Assembly (NCBI GenBank): GCA_012719955.1
Contig: JAAXZI010000041.1
Location: 1 to 64,000 of the forward strand
Length of the DNA stretch: 64,000 bases
Reading direction: 5' to 3'
DNA from: Phycisphaerae bacterium
GTDB taxonomy: Bacteria; Planctomycetota; Phycisphaerae; UBA1845; PWPN01
In this document: positions 1-11,649 of the stretch, in pieces
Position numbering within the stretch: position 1 is the stretch's first letter
Layout of the letters: every line of letters starts with the position of its first letter
Made by a program: the position numbers and the translations under genes
The notes under the pieces: model-generated
Databases searched by the model: none
Seen by the model: only the letters and a program-made list of their open reading frames with translations
Told to the model about the DNA's origin: nothing

Positions 1-2
1 AG

Positions 3-116
3 CGGACCGTGGCGTCCTCAGAAGCATTCGTTCGCCTGGCCATGATCAACCTCATGCTCAACCGACTCGAACCCAAGGGAGTAGATCCCGAGTTTCGTTA
101 CCGGAAGGTGGCGTAG
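3..116 (+). mobile_element. C-terminal end of an IS transposase (IS4/IS5-like), truncated by the window edge
   Basis: Frame 3 reads RTVASSEAFVRLAMINLMLNRLEPKGVDPEFRYRKVA*, typical of DDE transposase C-termini (EAFVRLAMIxLMLxRL). Confidence 0.7.
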
Positions 117-147
117 TGCCACTTATGGGATAGACACTAAGTCGCAG

Positions 148-1305
148 TTGGCCCTTGAGTTCTTTCGCACGCATGAGGAGATCACGTTGCCAAGCAGCGA
201 AAGCAGGATGGAAATTCGGGACTTCTACTATCACCTGATGGTGGAAGGAGCGGATGAGTTCGCCATTATTATGCTTGACCCGGAAGGCCGGGTGGCGAGT
301 TGGAACCGGGGTGCCGAGCGTATCACCGGCTACACGCGCGAGGAGATTCTGGGACAGTTCATTTCGCGGCTCTTCCCACCCGAGGATGTCTGGCAGCACG
401 AGCAGGAATTGCGCCAAGCCCGCACTGAAGGCCGGGGGGCACATGAAGGCTGGTACCTGCGCAAGGACGGCCGCCGTTTCTGGGGCAGCGGGGTCGTGAC
501 GCCCATCCGCGACACGGACGGCCGGCTGGCCGGCTTTTCGAAAATCATGCGCGACATTACCGACCGCAAGCGTTTCGAGGACCAGCTCGCCCACAAGGCC
601 CGCGAATTGGCCAATATCAACGCGGAGCTGGAGCAGTTCGCGGCGGTGGTGTCCCATGACCTGCGTTCGCCCCTGCTGGCCATTGCCGGATGCGCCCAGT
701 TGCTCCGCGAGCAGTTCGCCGAGCAACTGGCGGGAGAAGGTGCCGAACTCATCTCCATGATCCAGGATGGGGTCAATCGCATGGGCCTGATCATCAAGGA
801 TCTGCTGGCCTTCGCCCGGGCCACTCCTGCCCGGGACCGCGTCGAAGAGGTCGATATGAACGAGGTCCTGAGCAAGGCCCTCTCGGACCTGAACGAGCCT
901 GTCGCGGAGAGCGGGGCCGTGATCACGCACGACCCGCTGCCGCGGGTCATGGGCAATGCGAACCAACTGGGCCAGGTGCTTAACAACCTGATCGGCAATG
1001 CCATCAAGTACCGCAGCGGTGAGCCCCCGCGCATCCACGTCAGCGCCGGGGAGCGCGAGCGGGACTGGGAATTTTCGGTGCGGGACAACGGTATTGGGAT
1101 CGACCCGGCCCATTTCGAGCGGATCTTCGCCATTTTTCAACGGCTGCATGAGGATGGGCGGTATGCCGGCTCAGGCGTGGGGCTGGCCATCTGCAAGAAA
1201 ATTGTTGAGCACCACCAGGGACGGATCTGGTTGGATTCACAGCCGGGCCGAGGCTCAACATTCTTTTTTACAGTCCCGAAGCAGACGGACGGACCGGGCA
1301 TATAA
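148..1305 (+). CDS. PAS-domain sensor histidine kinase
   Basis: PAS (GRVASWNRGAERITGYTREEILG), HisKA (VVSHDLRSPLLAIAG), HATPase (GNAIKYR, DNGIGID, GSGVGLAICKKIVEHHQGRI). Alternative start at 208. Confidence 0.93.
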   Translation: MALEFFRTHEEITLPSSESRMEIRDFYYHLMVEGADEFAIIMLDPEGRVASWNRGAERITGYTREEILGQFISRLFPPEDVWQHEQELRQARTEGRGAHEGWYLRKDGRRFWGSGVVTPIRDTDGRLAGFSKIMRDITDRKRFEDQLAHKARELANINAELEQFAAVVSHDLRSPLLAIAGCAQLLREQFAEQLAGEGAELISMIQDGVNRMGLIIKDLLAFARATPARDRVEEVDMNEVLSKALSDLNEPVAESGAVITHDPLPRVMGNANQLGQVLNNLIGNAIKYRSGEPPRIHVSAGERERDWEFSVRDNGIGIDPAHFERIFAIFQRLHEDGRYAGSGVGLAICKKIVEHHQGRIWLDSQPGRGSTFFFTVPKQTDGPGI

Positions 1306-1349
1306 TAAACTTTGAGCCGTTGTGGTTCTCGTAAAAGGAGAGACGCGGC

Positions 1350-1760
1350 GTGTACGCTGGAATGCCCAACTCACAGATGGCTGGATCCAAGGCATCCAGA
1401 ATACTGGTGGTCGAGGACCAAACCGTGCCACGGAAGGTGCTGGCTCAGATTCTCTCCCGCAACGGGTTTGAGGTTCAGTCGGCAGCCAACGCCAAAGAGG
1501 CCCTCGACGTCGGTGTTCATTTCCAGCCGGATCTCCTGCTGACCGACTGGCTGTTGCCGGGAAACACGAACGGATTGCAGGTGGCCGAGGCAATGCGGGC
1601 CACCCGACCCGAGCTGTCGGTGATCTTCCTTACCGGGTTGCCCACCGACAAGCTGGCCGCACAGGCTCAACATGTCCAGCCGTGCAAGTTCATCGAGAAA
1701 CCCTGCGATTTTGACGAATTGCTGAGGGAAATCCGGCAGATGGCGCTCAAGTCGGATTAG
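1350..1760 (+). CDS. Response regulator receiver domain protein (CheY-like)
   Basis: RILVVEDQ, LLTDWLLPG, FLTGLP, FIEKPCDFDELL; directly downstream of the kinase. Confidence 0.9.
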   Translation: MYAGMPNSQMAGSKASRILVVEDQTVPRKVLAQILSRNGFEVQSAANAKEALDVGVHFQPDLLLTDWLLPGNTNGLQVAEAMRATRPELSVIFLTGLPTDKLAAQAQHVQPCKFIEKPCDFDELLREIRQMALKSD

Positions 1761-1793
1761 CGGCAGTCTCATCCACTCTCTGTTTCAGAATGG

Positions 1794-1845
1794 CGAAACC
1801 CGAAGGACCAACCGGGCACGGCCGTGGTTCGTCCTTCGGGTTTCG
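1794..1845. terminator. Bidirectional hairpin between convergent genes
   Basis: 15-bp perfect inverted repeat cgaaacccgaaggac ... gtccttcgggtttcg. Confidence 0.75.
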
Positions 1846-1885
1846 ATGAATCCATGCTCTGGATTGGACAGGAACGCCCCCTCGC

Positions 1886-3124
1886 TTACGGGGCCACCTG
1901 TTCGAGCCAGCCGACCTTGGGCAGGTCGCCGACCAGCGGGCCGACGTACTCGCGGAAGCTGTTGAGCACGTTGTTGCCGGCCTCGTTGATGTACTCGGCG
2001 GGCATTTCCTTGGTCTTGGGCGGCTTCTCCGGGGCCACCTCGCGCAAGCCGATCAGCTTGGTTCCGACGGTGTAGGTCGTGCTGGGCAGGCGGACGAGGG
2101 CCACACTGCCGGCCGGGGTGTCATCCAGCGAGTAGGACACCGCCATCTGGCCGACCAGCCGGGCCTCCCAGGCATCCACTTCGCTCTCGTACCCGGGGAA
2201 GCTGCGCTGCAGGTAGCCGAAGGTGTCGGACCGCACGCGGGTGATGTTCTTGGAGCGATTGCGGAGCGTGCCGGCCAGGTAGTCGGCCAGCGAACCGGCC
2301 CCGGCCGAAAGCTGCAGGTTGCCGAACGCATCGCGGGCCAGATTCTCCTGGCGGAGCACGGAGACCTTCTCGGCCCAGAGTTTGCCGTCCTTGTCGGCGA
2401 TGCCTTCGGAGACCGCGACCAGGCAGCGGCCGTAGCGATCGAAAACCTCCTGAACGTCCTTGACAAACTGATCGATGTCAAACGGCCGCTCGGGCAGGTA
2501 CACCAGGTGCGGGCCGTCGTCAGGCCGCTGGCGGGCCAGGATGCTCGCGGCGGTCAGGAAGCCGGCGTTGCGGCCCATGATGATGTTGATCTTGACGCCC
2601 TTGAGGGCCCGGTTGTCGAGGTTGTCGCCGATAAAGGCGGAAGCCACGAACTTGGCCGCGCTGCCGTAGCCGGGGCAGTGGTCGGTCACCAGCAGGTCGT
2701 TGTCGATGGTCTTGGGGACGTGAATGACGCGAAGCTCATACTTGGCGTCCTGGGCCATCGTGCTGACGATGTTGGCCGTCTCGGCGGAGTCATTGCCGCC
2801 GATGTAGAAGAAGTAACGCACGTCGTTTTTGCGGAAGACGTTGAAGATCCGCTCGCAGTATTCCTTGTCGGGCTTGTCCCGGGTGGCGCCCAGCGCCGCC
2901 GCCGGCGTGCGGGCCACCAGCTCGAGCATCGACTTGGGCTGACGATTGAGATCAAAAAACTGCTCGTTGATGATGCCGCGGACGCCGTGCCGGGCGCCGA
3001 GCAGGTTCTTGATATGGGGGAACTTCTGCGCCTCTTCGATCACGCCGACCAGGGACTGGTTGATCACCACCGTCGGGCCGCCGGCTTGACCGACAACTGC
3101 ATTACCGGATGCGGGGGAAGCCAT
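1886..3124 (-). CDS. 6-phosphofructokinase, likely pyrophosphate-dependent
   Basis: AGGPTVVINQSL, YFFYIGGNDSAETAN, HVPKTIDNDL, IIMGRNAGFLTAASILA; the GGND motif suggests PPi use. Start taken at MASPASGNAV. Confidence 0.9.
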   Translation of the reverse strand: MASPASGNAVVGQAGGPTVVINQSLVGVIEEAQKFPHIKNLLGARHGVRGIINEQFFDLNRQPKSMLELVARTPAAALGATRDKPDKEYCERIFNVFRKNDVRYFFYIGGNDSAETANIVSTMAQDAKYELRVIHVPKTIDNDLLVTDHCPGYGSAAKFVASAFIGDNLDNRALKGVKINIIMGRNAGFLTAASILARQRPDDGPHLVYLPERPFDIDQFVKDVQEVFDRYGRCLVAVSEGIADKDGKLWAEKVSVLRQENLARDAFGNLQLSAGAGSLADYLAGTLRNRSKNITRVRSDTFGYLQRSFPGYESEVDAWEARLVGQMAVSYSLDDTPAGSVALVRLPSTTYTVGTKLIGLREVAPEKPPKTKEMPAEYINEAGNNVLNSFREYVGPLVGDLPKVGWLEQVAP

Positions 3125-3298
3125 GGATGCACATCTCCAGGAAAAAGCGGTCGCGGAACACCGGACCGGATCAAACTCCAGGCACGGCTCGCCGAGCCGT
3201 GGCACACAAAGAAAACCAACTCCCAGCACGGCCCTTCGAGCCGTGGCGCGCAACAAAAGCGGACCGTCTGTCCGCCGCAGGTGACGCGCGGGGAAATT

Positions 3299-4636
<1,338 letters not shown>

Positions 4637-4655
4637 GATAATCGCAAGTACTCGC

Positions 4656-5150
4656 TTACGTTCGCGGCCTGACCAACATCAGCGGCTGCCCATACTCGAC
4701 GGCCTGTTCGTTCTTGCACAGGATCCGTTCCACCCGGCCCGCCACTTCCGCCTTGATTTCGTTGAAAACCTTCATGGCCTCGATGATGCACACGGGGGTA
4801 CCGATCTCAATCTCGGTGCCGGGGCTGACAAACGGTGGGGATTCCGGGTCAGGCGCGGCATAGAAGGTGCCGACCATGGGAGAGACGATGGGAACCAGCC
4901 CCTCATCTTCGGGCGCAACCGCTTCGGGAGCCGCGGGCGCGCCCGGAGCGGGCGCCGCCTGCCCGGCCGGCAGGGCCGCCGGGAGCATGGCCGGCATCAT
5001 CGTCGTGGGGACGGGGAAGGCGGTCACGCCTTCGGGCCCCTTGCGCAAGCGAACAAACGTATCCCCCTGCCGAAGACGGATTTCCGTCAGGCCATGTTCA
5101 GCCATCAACTCGGCCAATTCGCGAACTTGTTGCACGTCGATCACGCCCAT
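4656..5150 (-). CDS. accB: Acetyl-CoA carboxylase biotin carboxyl carrier protein
   Basis: [19 protein letters not shown]...[19 protein letters not shown]; adjacent to accC. Confidence 0.95.
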   Translation of the reverse strand: MGVIDVQQVRELAELMAEHGLTEIRLRQGDTFVRLRKGPEGVTAFPVPTTMMPAMLPAALPAGQAAPAPGAPAAPEAVAPEDEGLVPIVSPMVGTFYAAPDPESPPFVSPGTEIEIGTPVCIIEAMKVFNEIKAEVAGRVERILCKNEQAVEYGQPLMLVRPRT

Positions 5151-5238
5151 CTCCCGTGCGAAGCCAATGGTGGGGCCCCGGCATCTTGCCGGCCCGGCAC
5201 AGGCCGGACGCCTGTGTCACACCATGCCCTTTGCTACG

Positions 5239-6351
5239 CTAAACTACGGCTGCCTCAATATCTTTGGGCAGGTGCGTGAGCACCTGGCCACCGTCCTGGG
5301 TGACCAGAACGTCATCCTCGATCCGCACCCCACCGAGACCCGGATAGTACACGCCCGGTTCCACGGTTACGACCATTCCGGGCCGCAGGACATCCTCTAC
5401 TTTCATGGCGAGGCGGGGAGATTCATGGATATCCAGCCCCAGCCCATGGCCGAGGCTGTGAGCGAAGTACTGATCCATGCCGGCCTGCTTGAGCGAGCGT
5501 CGGGCCGCCCGGTCCACCTCGAGGGCCCGGACGCCCGGGCGGATGGCCCGGATCCCGATCTCCTGGGCGGCCAGCACGTTTTCGTACATCCGCCTGAAGC
5601 GCGGCGGGATTCTACGGATGAAGACCATTCGGGTCAAGTCGCTGCGGTAGTGGTTGACGGTGGCACCCCAGTCCACCAGGACGGCACTGCCCTCCACGAT
5701 CCGCCGGTCGCCTGGGCGGTAGTGGGGAATGGAGCAGTTGGGGCCTTCGGCGACGATGGTCGGAAAGCTGGGGCCGCTGGCGCCCCGCTTGAGCATTTCG
5801 TGTTCCAGTTCGGCGGCCAGGCGGCGTTCCGTCCAGCCCGGCTTGAGGCGGCGAATCACCGCCTGAAAAGCCTTCTCGGCAACTTCAATGGCCTGCCCGA
5901 TGGCGGCCACCTCGCTAGAATCTTTTGTGAGCCGCAGTTCATCCACGATGGGCGGCATGGCCACCAGGCGGGTAGGGTGGAGGGCCTTACCCAGGACTTT
6001 GTACAGCGCGACAGAAATGGCGTTGGGCTGGAAACCCAGACGTTCCAGCCTGTTCTGTCGAACAACTTTGGCCAGGGACTCGGCCAGTGGGCCGGACGTG
6101 CGGACCACGGCCCGGGCCCAGGGGGCATCCCGCTCCACCTCTTCGCGAAAGCGTCCGTCGGTGAACAGGTAGACGCGATCGGGAAGGATCAGCGCCGCGC
6201 CGTCCTCGCCATCAAAGCCGGTGAGGTAAAACTGGTCCACCCGATTGGTGATCAGGTAGCCAGATGCCGATTTCTCCTGTATCTTAGCTCGGCAGGCTTG
6301 CAGTCGCCGGGCAATGACCGGCGGCGGTTGGAGGGAGCTGCGTTTAGACAA
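5239..6351 (-). CDS. M24 family Xaa-Pro aminopeptidase
   Basis: YLTGFDGEDGAALIL, VDWGATVNHYRSDLTRM, HSLGHGLGLDIHE, MVVTVEPGVYYPGLGGVRIEDDVLVT. Confidence 0.93.
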   Translation of the reverse strand: MSKRSSLQPPPVIARRLQACRAKIQEKSASGYLITNRVDQFYLTGFDGEDGAALILPDRVYLFTDGRFREEVERDAPWARAVVRTSGPLAESLAKVVRQNRLERLGFQPNAISVALYKVLGKALHPTRLVAMPPIVDELRLTKDSSEVAAIGQAIEVAEKAFQAVIRRLKPGWTERRLAAELEHEMLKRGASGPSFPTIVAEGPNCSIPHYRPGDRRIVEGSAVLVDWGATVNHYRSDLTRMVFIRRIPPRFRRMYENVLAAQEIGIRAIRPGVRALEVDRAARRSLKQAGMDQYFAHSLGHGLGLDIHESPRLAMKVEDVLRPGMVVTVEPGVYYPGLGGVRIEDDVLVTQDGGQVLTHLPKDIEAAVV

Positions 6352-6498
6352 GTGTCGGCTCCAATGAGACTTCGCCTCGTTTGACCTTTCAAAATCTACA
6401 GGGAGTCGGGAGCGAAGTCAAAGCCTGACCCATGCGTGGTCAAGAGTCGATTGCTGGAGTGCGGGCCTCGCGGCGCGACGCCCGGGCAGTTCTGTCCT

Positions 6499-8118
6499 AT
6501 GAGAGTTTTGGTAAAGGAAGGCGAAGCGGTACTGGCCGATCTCTCCTTTGAAGATGAGGAGATCACCATCGGCTCGGACTCCGGGTGCGGCATCCACCTG
6601 CCGGACACGCGGGTCAGCACCCGCAACGCCGTCATTTACCCGCACGACAACGGCGACTGGAGCATCGACTCGCTGGATGCCGAAAACCCGATTCTCATCA
6701 ACGGCCACAAGCTGACCGAACGATTCACCCTCCACCATGGCGATGAGATCACCATCCAGGACTTTTTACTCAAGATTTACCTGGACCAGGAGCTGGATCG
6801 GCACGTCGTCGAGGATACCCGGCTGACGCCGGAAGAACTCGCCCGGATCAAGGAGTTTCCCCTGCCGGCCGGCTCGGTGGTGAAACGCTACTTCGATCCG
6901 GTGACCCTGACGCAGGACCAGCTCGAGCGCGTCTCGCGGATCGGCCTGGAGGTCTTCCAGTGCCGCGACATCCATGAGCTGGTCGACGTGACGCTGAACC
7001 TCCTGCTGGTTCAATTCAACGCCCGCGTGGCCTGGATCGGGTTGCGGCGGCAACCCAAGGGCGAGCTGGAGGTGCTGGCCGGCAAGCTGCCCACCGGCCA
7101 GCCCTGCCCGACCACCTCGGTGGTTGAACTGCTGCAATACCGCTGCACGGAGCGCGGCCAGCACATTTGCATCCGCAAGGTCCGCGACCAGGGCGAGATC
7201 GGGTCGGCCATCGGCGTTCCGCTGACCAGCCCGAACGGGCCGCTGGGGATGCTCTACGTGGATCGGCGGATCAAGACCAAGCGCTTCCAGATCCCCGATC
7301 TGGACCTCATGTCCGCGCTCGCGGCCCAGGTAGCCGCCAAGCTGGACGCGCTGGTCCAGGGCCAACTGCAGCGCCACGCAGAGGTGACGGCCACCGAGAT
7401 CAGCGTGGTCCATACCATTCAGGCCCAGCTCGATCCGCGGCACACGCCCAACTTCGAGAACATGCAGCTTGCCGCGTACAGCCGGTCGGGGCAGGAACGG
7501 CCCGGCGACATGTACGACGTGATGAAGCACCCGGATACGCGCACGACGGCCTTCCTGGTGGGGCATGTGAACGCCACCGGGGCGCTGCTGGCCCTGTCGC
7601 TGGCCCGGCTGCACGCCACGTTCCGGGTCGCGGTGCTGCACAGCGACCCGCCGCACGCCTTCGCCCGCGAGCTCAACTGGCTCATGTATGACGAGCGCGA
7701 CCCCTCCACGGTGGACGCGCTGTACCTGCTGGTGGATCCGCCGACCGGCAAAATCCGCTACTGCCGGGCGGGCAAGATCGGCGCGCTGATCGTGAATACA
7801 CGCGGCGAACCACGGCCCCTGCAGGCCGCCGACAGCCCGTCGATCGGACAGATACGCGATTTCAAGTACATCTTCCACGAAGAGTGCCTGGCGCCCGGCG
7901 AGACGCTGGCCCTCTACACGCGCGGGGTCGCCACCTGCTGCAACGCCCAGGGCGAACGCTTCAGCGAGCGGCGTTTCATCGAGCTGGTCTGCGACGGATT
8001 CGGCCAACCGCCGTCACAAACCATCCAGGACATCACCTACGAGCTGACCTCGTTCTTTGAGGGCGGCAAACACCCGGATGACATCACCATTGTGCTGCTG
8101 CATCGAACCGAGGAATAG
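6499..8118 (+). CDS. FHA-GAF-SpoIIE/PP2C-like phosphatase domain protein
   Basis: FHA-like N-terminus (EITIGSDSGCGIHLPDTRVSTRNAVI), GAF-like middle (GSAIGVPLTSPNGPLGMLYVDRR), RsbU-like C-terminus (RPGDMYDV ... HPDDITIVLLHR). Confidence 0.85.
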   Translation: MRVLVKEGEAVLADLSFEDEEITIGSDSGCGIHLPDTRVSTRNAVIYPHDNGDWSIDSLDAENPILINGHKLTERFTLHHGDEITIQDFLLKIYLDQELDRHVVEDTRLTPEELARIKEFPLPAGSVVKRYFDPVTLTQDQLERVSRIGLEVFQCRDIHELVDVTLNLLLVQFNARVAWIGLRRQPKGELEVLAGKLPTGQPCPTTSVVELLQYRCTERGQHICIRKVRDQGEIGSAIGVPLTSPNGPLGMLYVDRRIKTKRFQIPDLDLMSALAAQVAAKLDALVQGQLQRHAEVTATEISVVHTIQAQLDPRHTPNFENMQLAAYSRSGQERPGDMYDVMKHPDTRTTAFLVGHVNATGALLALSLARLHATFRVAVLHSDPPHAFARELNWLMYDERDPSTVDALYLLVDPPTGKIRYCRAGKIGALIVNTRGEPRPLQAADSPSIGQIRDFKYIFHEECLAPGETLALYTRGVATCCNAQGERFSERRFIELVCDGFGQPPSQTIQDITYELTSFFEGGKHPDDITIVLLHRTEE

Positions 8119-8284
8119 GGTTCAGGGTTCGGGGTTCAGGGTTCAGGGCCCCGAGCGCAAGCGAGGGGTTATCCGGGAAAAAATGATGAATGTCGAAGCC
8201 CGAATGACGAATCAATGACGAATGCCCAAATGACGAAGCCGGCCCCTGACCCGTGCTATACTGCAATATCGGGAGGTAGTTGTC

Positions 8285-8557
8285 ATGGCAATTACTTTGA
8301 GCGCCGAGACAGAAAGACTGATCGAAGAGCGGATGAAAGAGACCGGCATCGCCACGCCTGATGGGCTTGTACGAATTGCCCTGCAGGCGCTGGGCGAGGC
8401 GGAAGGTGAAGATTTCGAGGACCTTGATCCCGAAACCCAGGCAGCTATCGAGAGAGGACTTGCCCAGGCAGACCGTGGCGAAGGCCGGCCATGGGAGGAA
8501 GTACGCGAGGAGATCCGCGCCCGGTTTATCGGCAAGCAAGACTCCTCCCATGACTGA
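8285..8557 (+). CDS. ParD/ribbon-helix-helix-like antitoxin
   Basis: MAITLSAETERLIEERMKETGIATPDGLVRIALQAL...WEEVREEIRARF; small, and followed immediately by ParE-like coding sequence. Confidence 0.6.
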   Translation: MAITLSAETERLIEERMKETGIATPDGLVRIALQALGEAEGEDFEDLDPETQAAIERGLAQADRGEGRPWEEVREEIRARFIGKQDSSHD

Positions 8558-8808
8558 GCACTATCGAGCAAGAAGCCCCGCAGAACGCAGCTTCCGTTGC
8601 GCAAAAGCTCCTTGAGGCAATTGACTCGCTGGAGCTTCTCCCCCGCCGTGACAGGATCCACGAGCACAGGAAAGACCCCGCGAAGACAGTTCGGTCCGTG
8701 CCCGTCCCGCCTTTCATCATCTATTGCCGTGTATTGGACAGGCACAACGTTGTTGAGGTTCTGGCCGTCCGCCACGGCAGCCGACGACAGCCGCGCCACT
8801 TCCGGTAA
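8554..8808 (+). pseudogene. ParE-like toxin remnant lacking its N-terminus
   Basis: Open frame without a start: LSTIEQEAPQNAASVAQKLLEAIDSLELLPRRDRIHEHRKDPAKTVRSVPVPPFIIYCRVLDRHNVVEVLAVRHGSRRQPRHFR*. A TGA directly precedes this frame. Confidence 0.65.
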
Positions 8809-8838
8809 GCGACTATCGCGCATTACAGCTTCACGGCA

Positions 8839-9240
8839 TCAGGGTTTCCGCAGCGCCGCCCGGATCTTCTCCGCCGACGCGTCGAGATCTTCCGGACGGG
8901 CGTTCTGGTCCTGCTTGGTAAAGTCCACCTCCGGCACCGAGTTGGCGGGGACCAGGTGGATGTGCACGTGCGGGACGACGATGCTGATGATGGTGAGGCT
9001 CACGCGAACCGGCTGATAGACCTCCGCAATCGCCCGGCCCACCTTCTGACAGGTGGCCATCAGCCGGCCGGCCAGTTCGGGGGGCAGATCCAGCCAGTTG
9101 GTGACCTCCTCGCGGGGAAAGACGATGCAGTGGCCGGGCTTGACCGGGGTGTTCGAGACAATGGCCGCCGTATCGGCATCCTGGTATACAAACCGACCCG
9201 GCTCCTGACCCTGCAACATTCTGGTGAAAACACTGGGCAT
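8839..9240 (-). CDS. HIT family (histidine triad) protein
   Basis: Start at MPSVFTRMLQGQEPG; contains HVHIHLVP triad. Confidence 0.9.
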   Translation of the reverse strand: MPSVFTRMLQGQEPGRFVYQDADTAAIVSNTPVKPGHCIVFPREEVTNWLDLPPELAGRLMATCQKVGRAIAEVYQPVRVSLTIISIVVPHVHIHLVPANSVPEVDFTKQDQNARPEDLDASAEKIRAALRKP

Positions 9241-9359
9241 GACAGCGCCTGCTCTCCAATCGCGATCTTTGATGCGGCGACTCTTGCCGCCCTGCCTGAC
9301 AGCGTACGCAAGGCTGCGCCCGAAGTAAAGGCACACAACACGGCCGATCCATCGGAGCG

Positions 9360-9545
9360 GCCATCTTACCCGCCGGTCTCGGGGGGCGGGCATCTTGCCC
9401 GCCTTTCTGAATCCGAACGTGCAGCGGGCGTTTTGTCAGGAAATCGGGTGCCCCCCAGCCTTTGCCGGGGACGCGGCCCAACTGCTACAGAAGTATGGAA
9501 AACGGCGGGTACGGAGCCCGGCCGCTACACGCGGTGCGAATCTTA
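9360..9545. repeat. Partial copy of a composite intergenic repeat (modules A-B-C)
   Basis: ggggggcgggcatcttgcccgcctttctgaatccgaacg...gggcgttttgtcaggaaa...aacggcgggtacggagcccggccgctac; related sequence at ~38.5 kb and, inverted, at ~25.9 kb. Confidence 0.7.
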
Positions 9546-9855
9546 CCCCCCTGAAATGACCGCGCGCTGATGAGACAACCAAAGCACGAATTTGTGTGCC
9601 AGGGCTCTTGAGCCGTGCATGGACAGTGCCGACGTTCAGCACTACTCACCAGCAGTGGCACCCACAGCGTGGCAGTGGCTTCGAAAGACGTGTCGCGCGA
9701 TCGCGCACGGTCATTGGGTTTCGCGCGATCCACACCAGAGAAGCTGTGCGTTTGCTCAGTTCTGCTTGCACGCGCGCCGCCAACGGAGTAAAAGGAGCTT
9801 CGTTGCGGTGTTTTTCGCGCGCAATAGGATTTCGTTTACAAAGGATGATTCAACC

Positions 9856-11532
9856 ATGGCCGGCTACAAGTTCCCCAAGATCGTTGAACCCAGGAAGGCA
9901 AAGTCAAAACAGGTCCTGCTGGTAGCCAGCGGCGACCTGCGGCTCTCGGCCAACCAGACCTGCTGGCCGGAGCAGCAGAAGATGGAGCAGGCCCTGGCCA
10001 AGGCGGTCAAGGCGGAAGGCTATCAGCTCATCCGTGCCCACCCGGTCAAGAAGGACCAGAAACACGGTTTCATCGGCTCGCAGGCCGAGGGTATCAAGGT
10101 CTTCCGCAAGATCGACCCGCAAGCCCCGCTCATCGTGGCCGAATCGGTGTGGCAGTACACCCATCACGTGCTCGCCGGGCTGATCGCGCATCGCGGGCCG
10201 ATTCTCACCGTGGCCAACTGGTCGGGCACCTGGCCTGGGCTGGTAGGCATGCTCAACCTCAACGGCTCGATGACCAAAGCGGGGGTGAAATACTCCACCT
10301 TGTGGAGCGAGGACTTCACCGACGAGTTTTTCCGCAAGGGCCTGGCCACGTGGCTGGCCCGGGGCGAGGTGAAGCACCCGACCGACCACGTGCGTCCGTT
10401 CAAGCCTGGCCGGAACGGCATCCGCATCGGCGATGCCGAGCGGCGCCTGGGCGAGGCCCTGGCCGCCCAGCTTCAGCGCGAGAAGGCCATCATGGGCATC
10501 TTCGACGAAGGTTGCATGGGCATGTACAACGCCATCATCCCCGACGAGCTGCTGATGGCCACCGGCGTGTACAAGGAGCGGCTCAGCCAGTCGGCCTTGT
10601 ACTACGAGACGACGCGGGTGTCCGACCGCGAGGCCCGGGCCGTCCGCACGTGGATGGAGGCCAAGGGCCTTAAGTTCATCACCGGCAAGAATCCCAAAAA
10701 GGATCTGACCGACGATCAGATCCTCACGCAGTGCAAGATGTACATCGCGGCCATGCGGATCGCGGATGACTTCGGTTGCGCCGCGGTGGGCATCCAGTAT
10801 CAGCAGGGCCTCAAGGACGTGCTGCCGGCCAGCGACCTGGTGGAAGGCATCCTCAACAACGCCGATCGCCCGCCGGTCCTGAGCCGGGACGGCAAGCGCG
10901 TGCTCTACAAGGGCGAACCGCTGCCACACTTCAACGAGGTGGACGAGTGCGCCGGGCTGGACGGGCTGATGACTTATCGCATCCACAAGGCCATGGGCCA
11001 GCCGGTGGAGAACACCCTGCACGACGTGCGCTGGGGCGACTGGGACCGCTCGGGAACCACGCAGGATTACGTGTGGGTCTTCCTGATCAGCGGGGCCGTT
11101 CCGCCGGCGCACCTGATCGGCGGATGGAAGGGCGCCTCCAGCGCCCGGCAGCCGAGCATGTATTTCCCAAAGGGCGGCGGTACGCTGATGGGCGTGAGCA
11201 AGCCGGGCGAGATCGTCTGGTCGCGCGTGTTCGTGGCCGACGGCCGGCTCAAAATGGATCTCGGCCGGGCCGGCGTGGTCAAGCTGCCCGAGGCCGAGAC
11301 GCAGCGCCGCCTGAAGGCCACCACGCCGCAGTGGCCGATCATGCACGCCGTGCTGTACGGCATCACGCGCGATCAGTTCATGGCCCGGCACAAGGCCAAC
11401 CACATCCAGGTGGCCTACGCGAAGGACGCCGAAGCGGCCGACCGGGCCATGCTGGCCAAAGCAGCCATGGCCGCGGCCATGGGCATGGAAGTCTCCATCT
11501 GCGGCACGCGGAAAGACGGGCAACCGTGGTAA
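9856..11532 (+). CDS. L-fucose/L-arabinose isomerase-family-like protein
   Basis: [12 protein letters not shown]...; architecture reminiscent of the fucose isomerase fold ([31 protein letters not shown]). Start chosen at 9856 rather than the upstream 9592. Confidence 0.6.
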   Translation: MAGYKFPKIVEPRKAKSKQVLLVASGDLRLSANQTCWPEQQKMEQALAKAVKAEGYQLIRAHPVKKDQKHGFIGSQAEGIKVFRKIDPQAPLIVAESVWQYTHHVLAGLIAHRGPILTVANWSGTWPGLVGMLNLNGSMTKAGVKYSTLWSEDFTDEFFRKGLATWLARGEVKHPTDHVRPFKPGRNGIRIGDAERRLGEALAAQLQREKAIMGIFDEGCMGMYNAIIPDELLMATGVYKERLSQSALYYETTRVSDREARAVRTWMEAKGLKFITGKNPKKDLTDDQILTQCKMYIAAMRIADDFGCAAVGIQYQQGLKDVLPASDLVEGILNNADRPPVLSRDGKRVLYKGEPLPHFNEVDECAGLDGLMTYRIHKAMGQPVENTLHDVRWGDWDRSGTTQDYVWVFLISGAVPPAHLIGGWKGASSARQPSMYFPKGGGTLMGVSKPGEIVWSRVFVADGRLKMDLGRAGVVKLPEAETQRRLKATTPQWPIMHAVLYGITRDQFMARHKANHIQVAYAKDAEAADRAMLAKAAMAAAMGMEVSICGTRKDGQPW

Positions 11533-11570
11533 CCCCTCTTTGGTAACGAATAATCCAAACAAATGTGCAG

Positions 11571-11600
11571 CGGCCGGCCCCTGTGCCGGCCGTTTTGTTG
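11571..11600 (+). terminator. Rho-independent terminator
   Basis: cggccggc-ccctgt-gccggccg followed by ttttgttg, 38 nt after the 11532 stop. Confidence 0.75.
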
Positions 11601-11613
11601 CGCGGCCGGGTGC

Positions 11614-11649
11614 CATGTCCACCCGCCCGTACTCGGGCGGGTGGACATG
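11614..11649. repeat. Perfect 16-bp hairpin with 4-nt loop
   Basis: catgtccacccgcccg-tact-cgggcgggtggacatg. Confidence 0.9.

Noticed and set aside
8118-8150. Telomere-like ggttcagggttcggggttcagggttcag
   Set aside because: Simple-sequence intergenic filler of a type common in many high-GC genomes; no structural role supported.
9904-11622. 572-aa minus ORF opposite the fucose-isomerase-like gene
   Set aside because: Antisense shadow; no domain motifs. The same reasoning applies to 44555..46264, 47890..49293, 46349..47860, 16044..17720, 57623..59185, 60235..61581, 61829..63247 and 30663..32099 on the minus strand.
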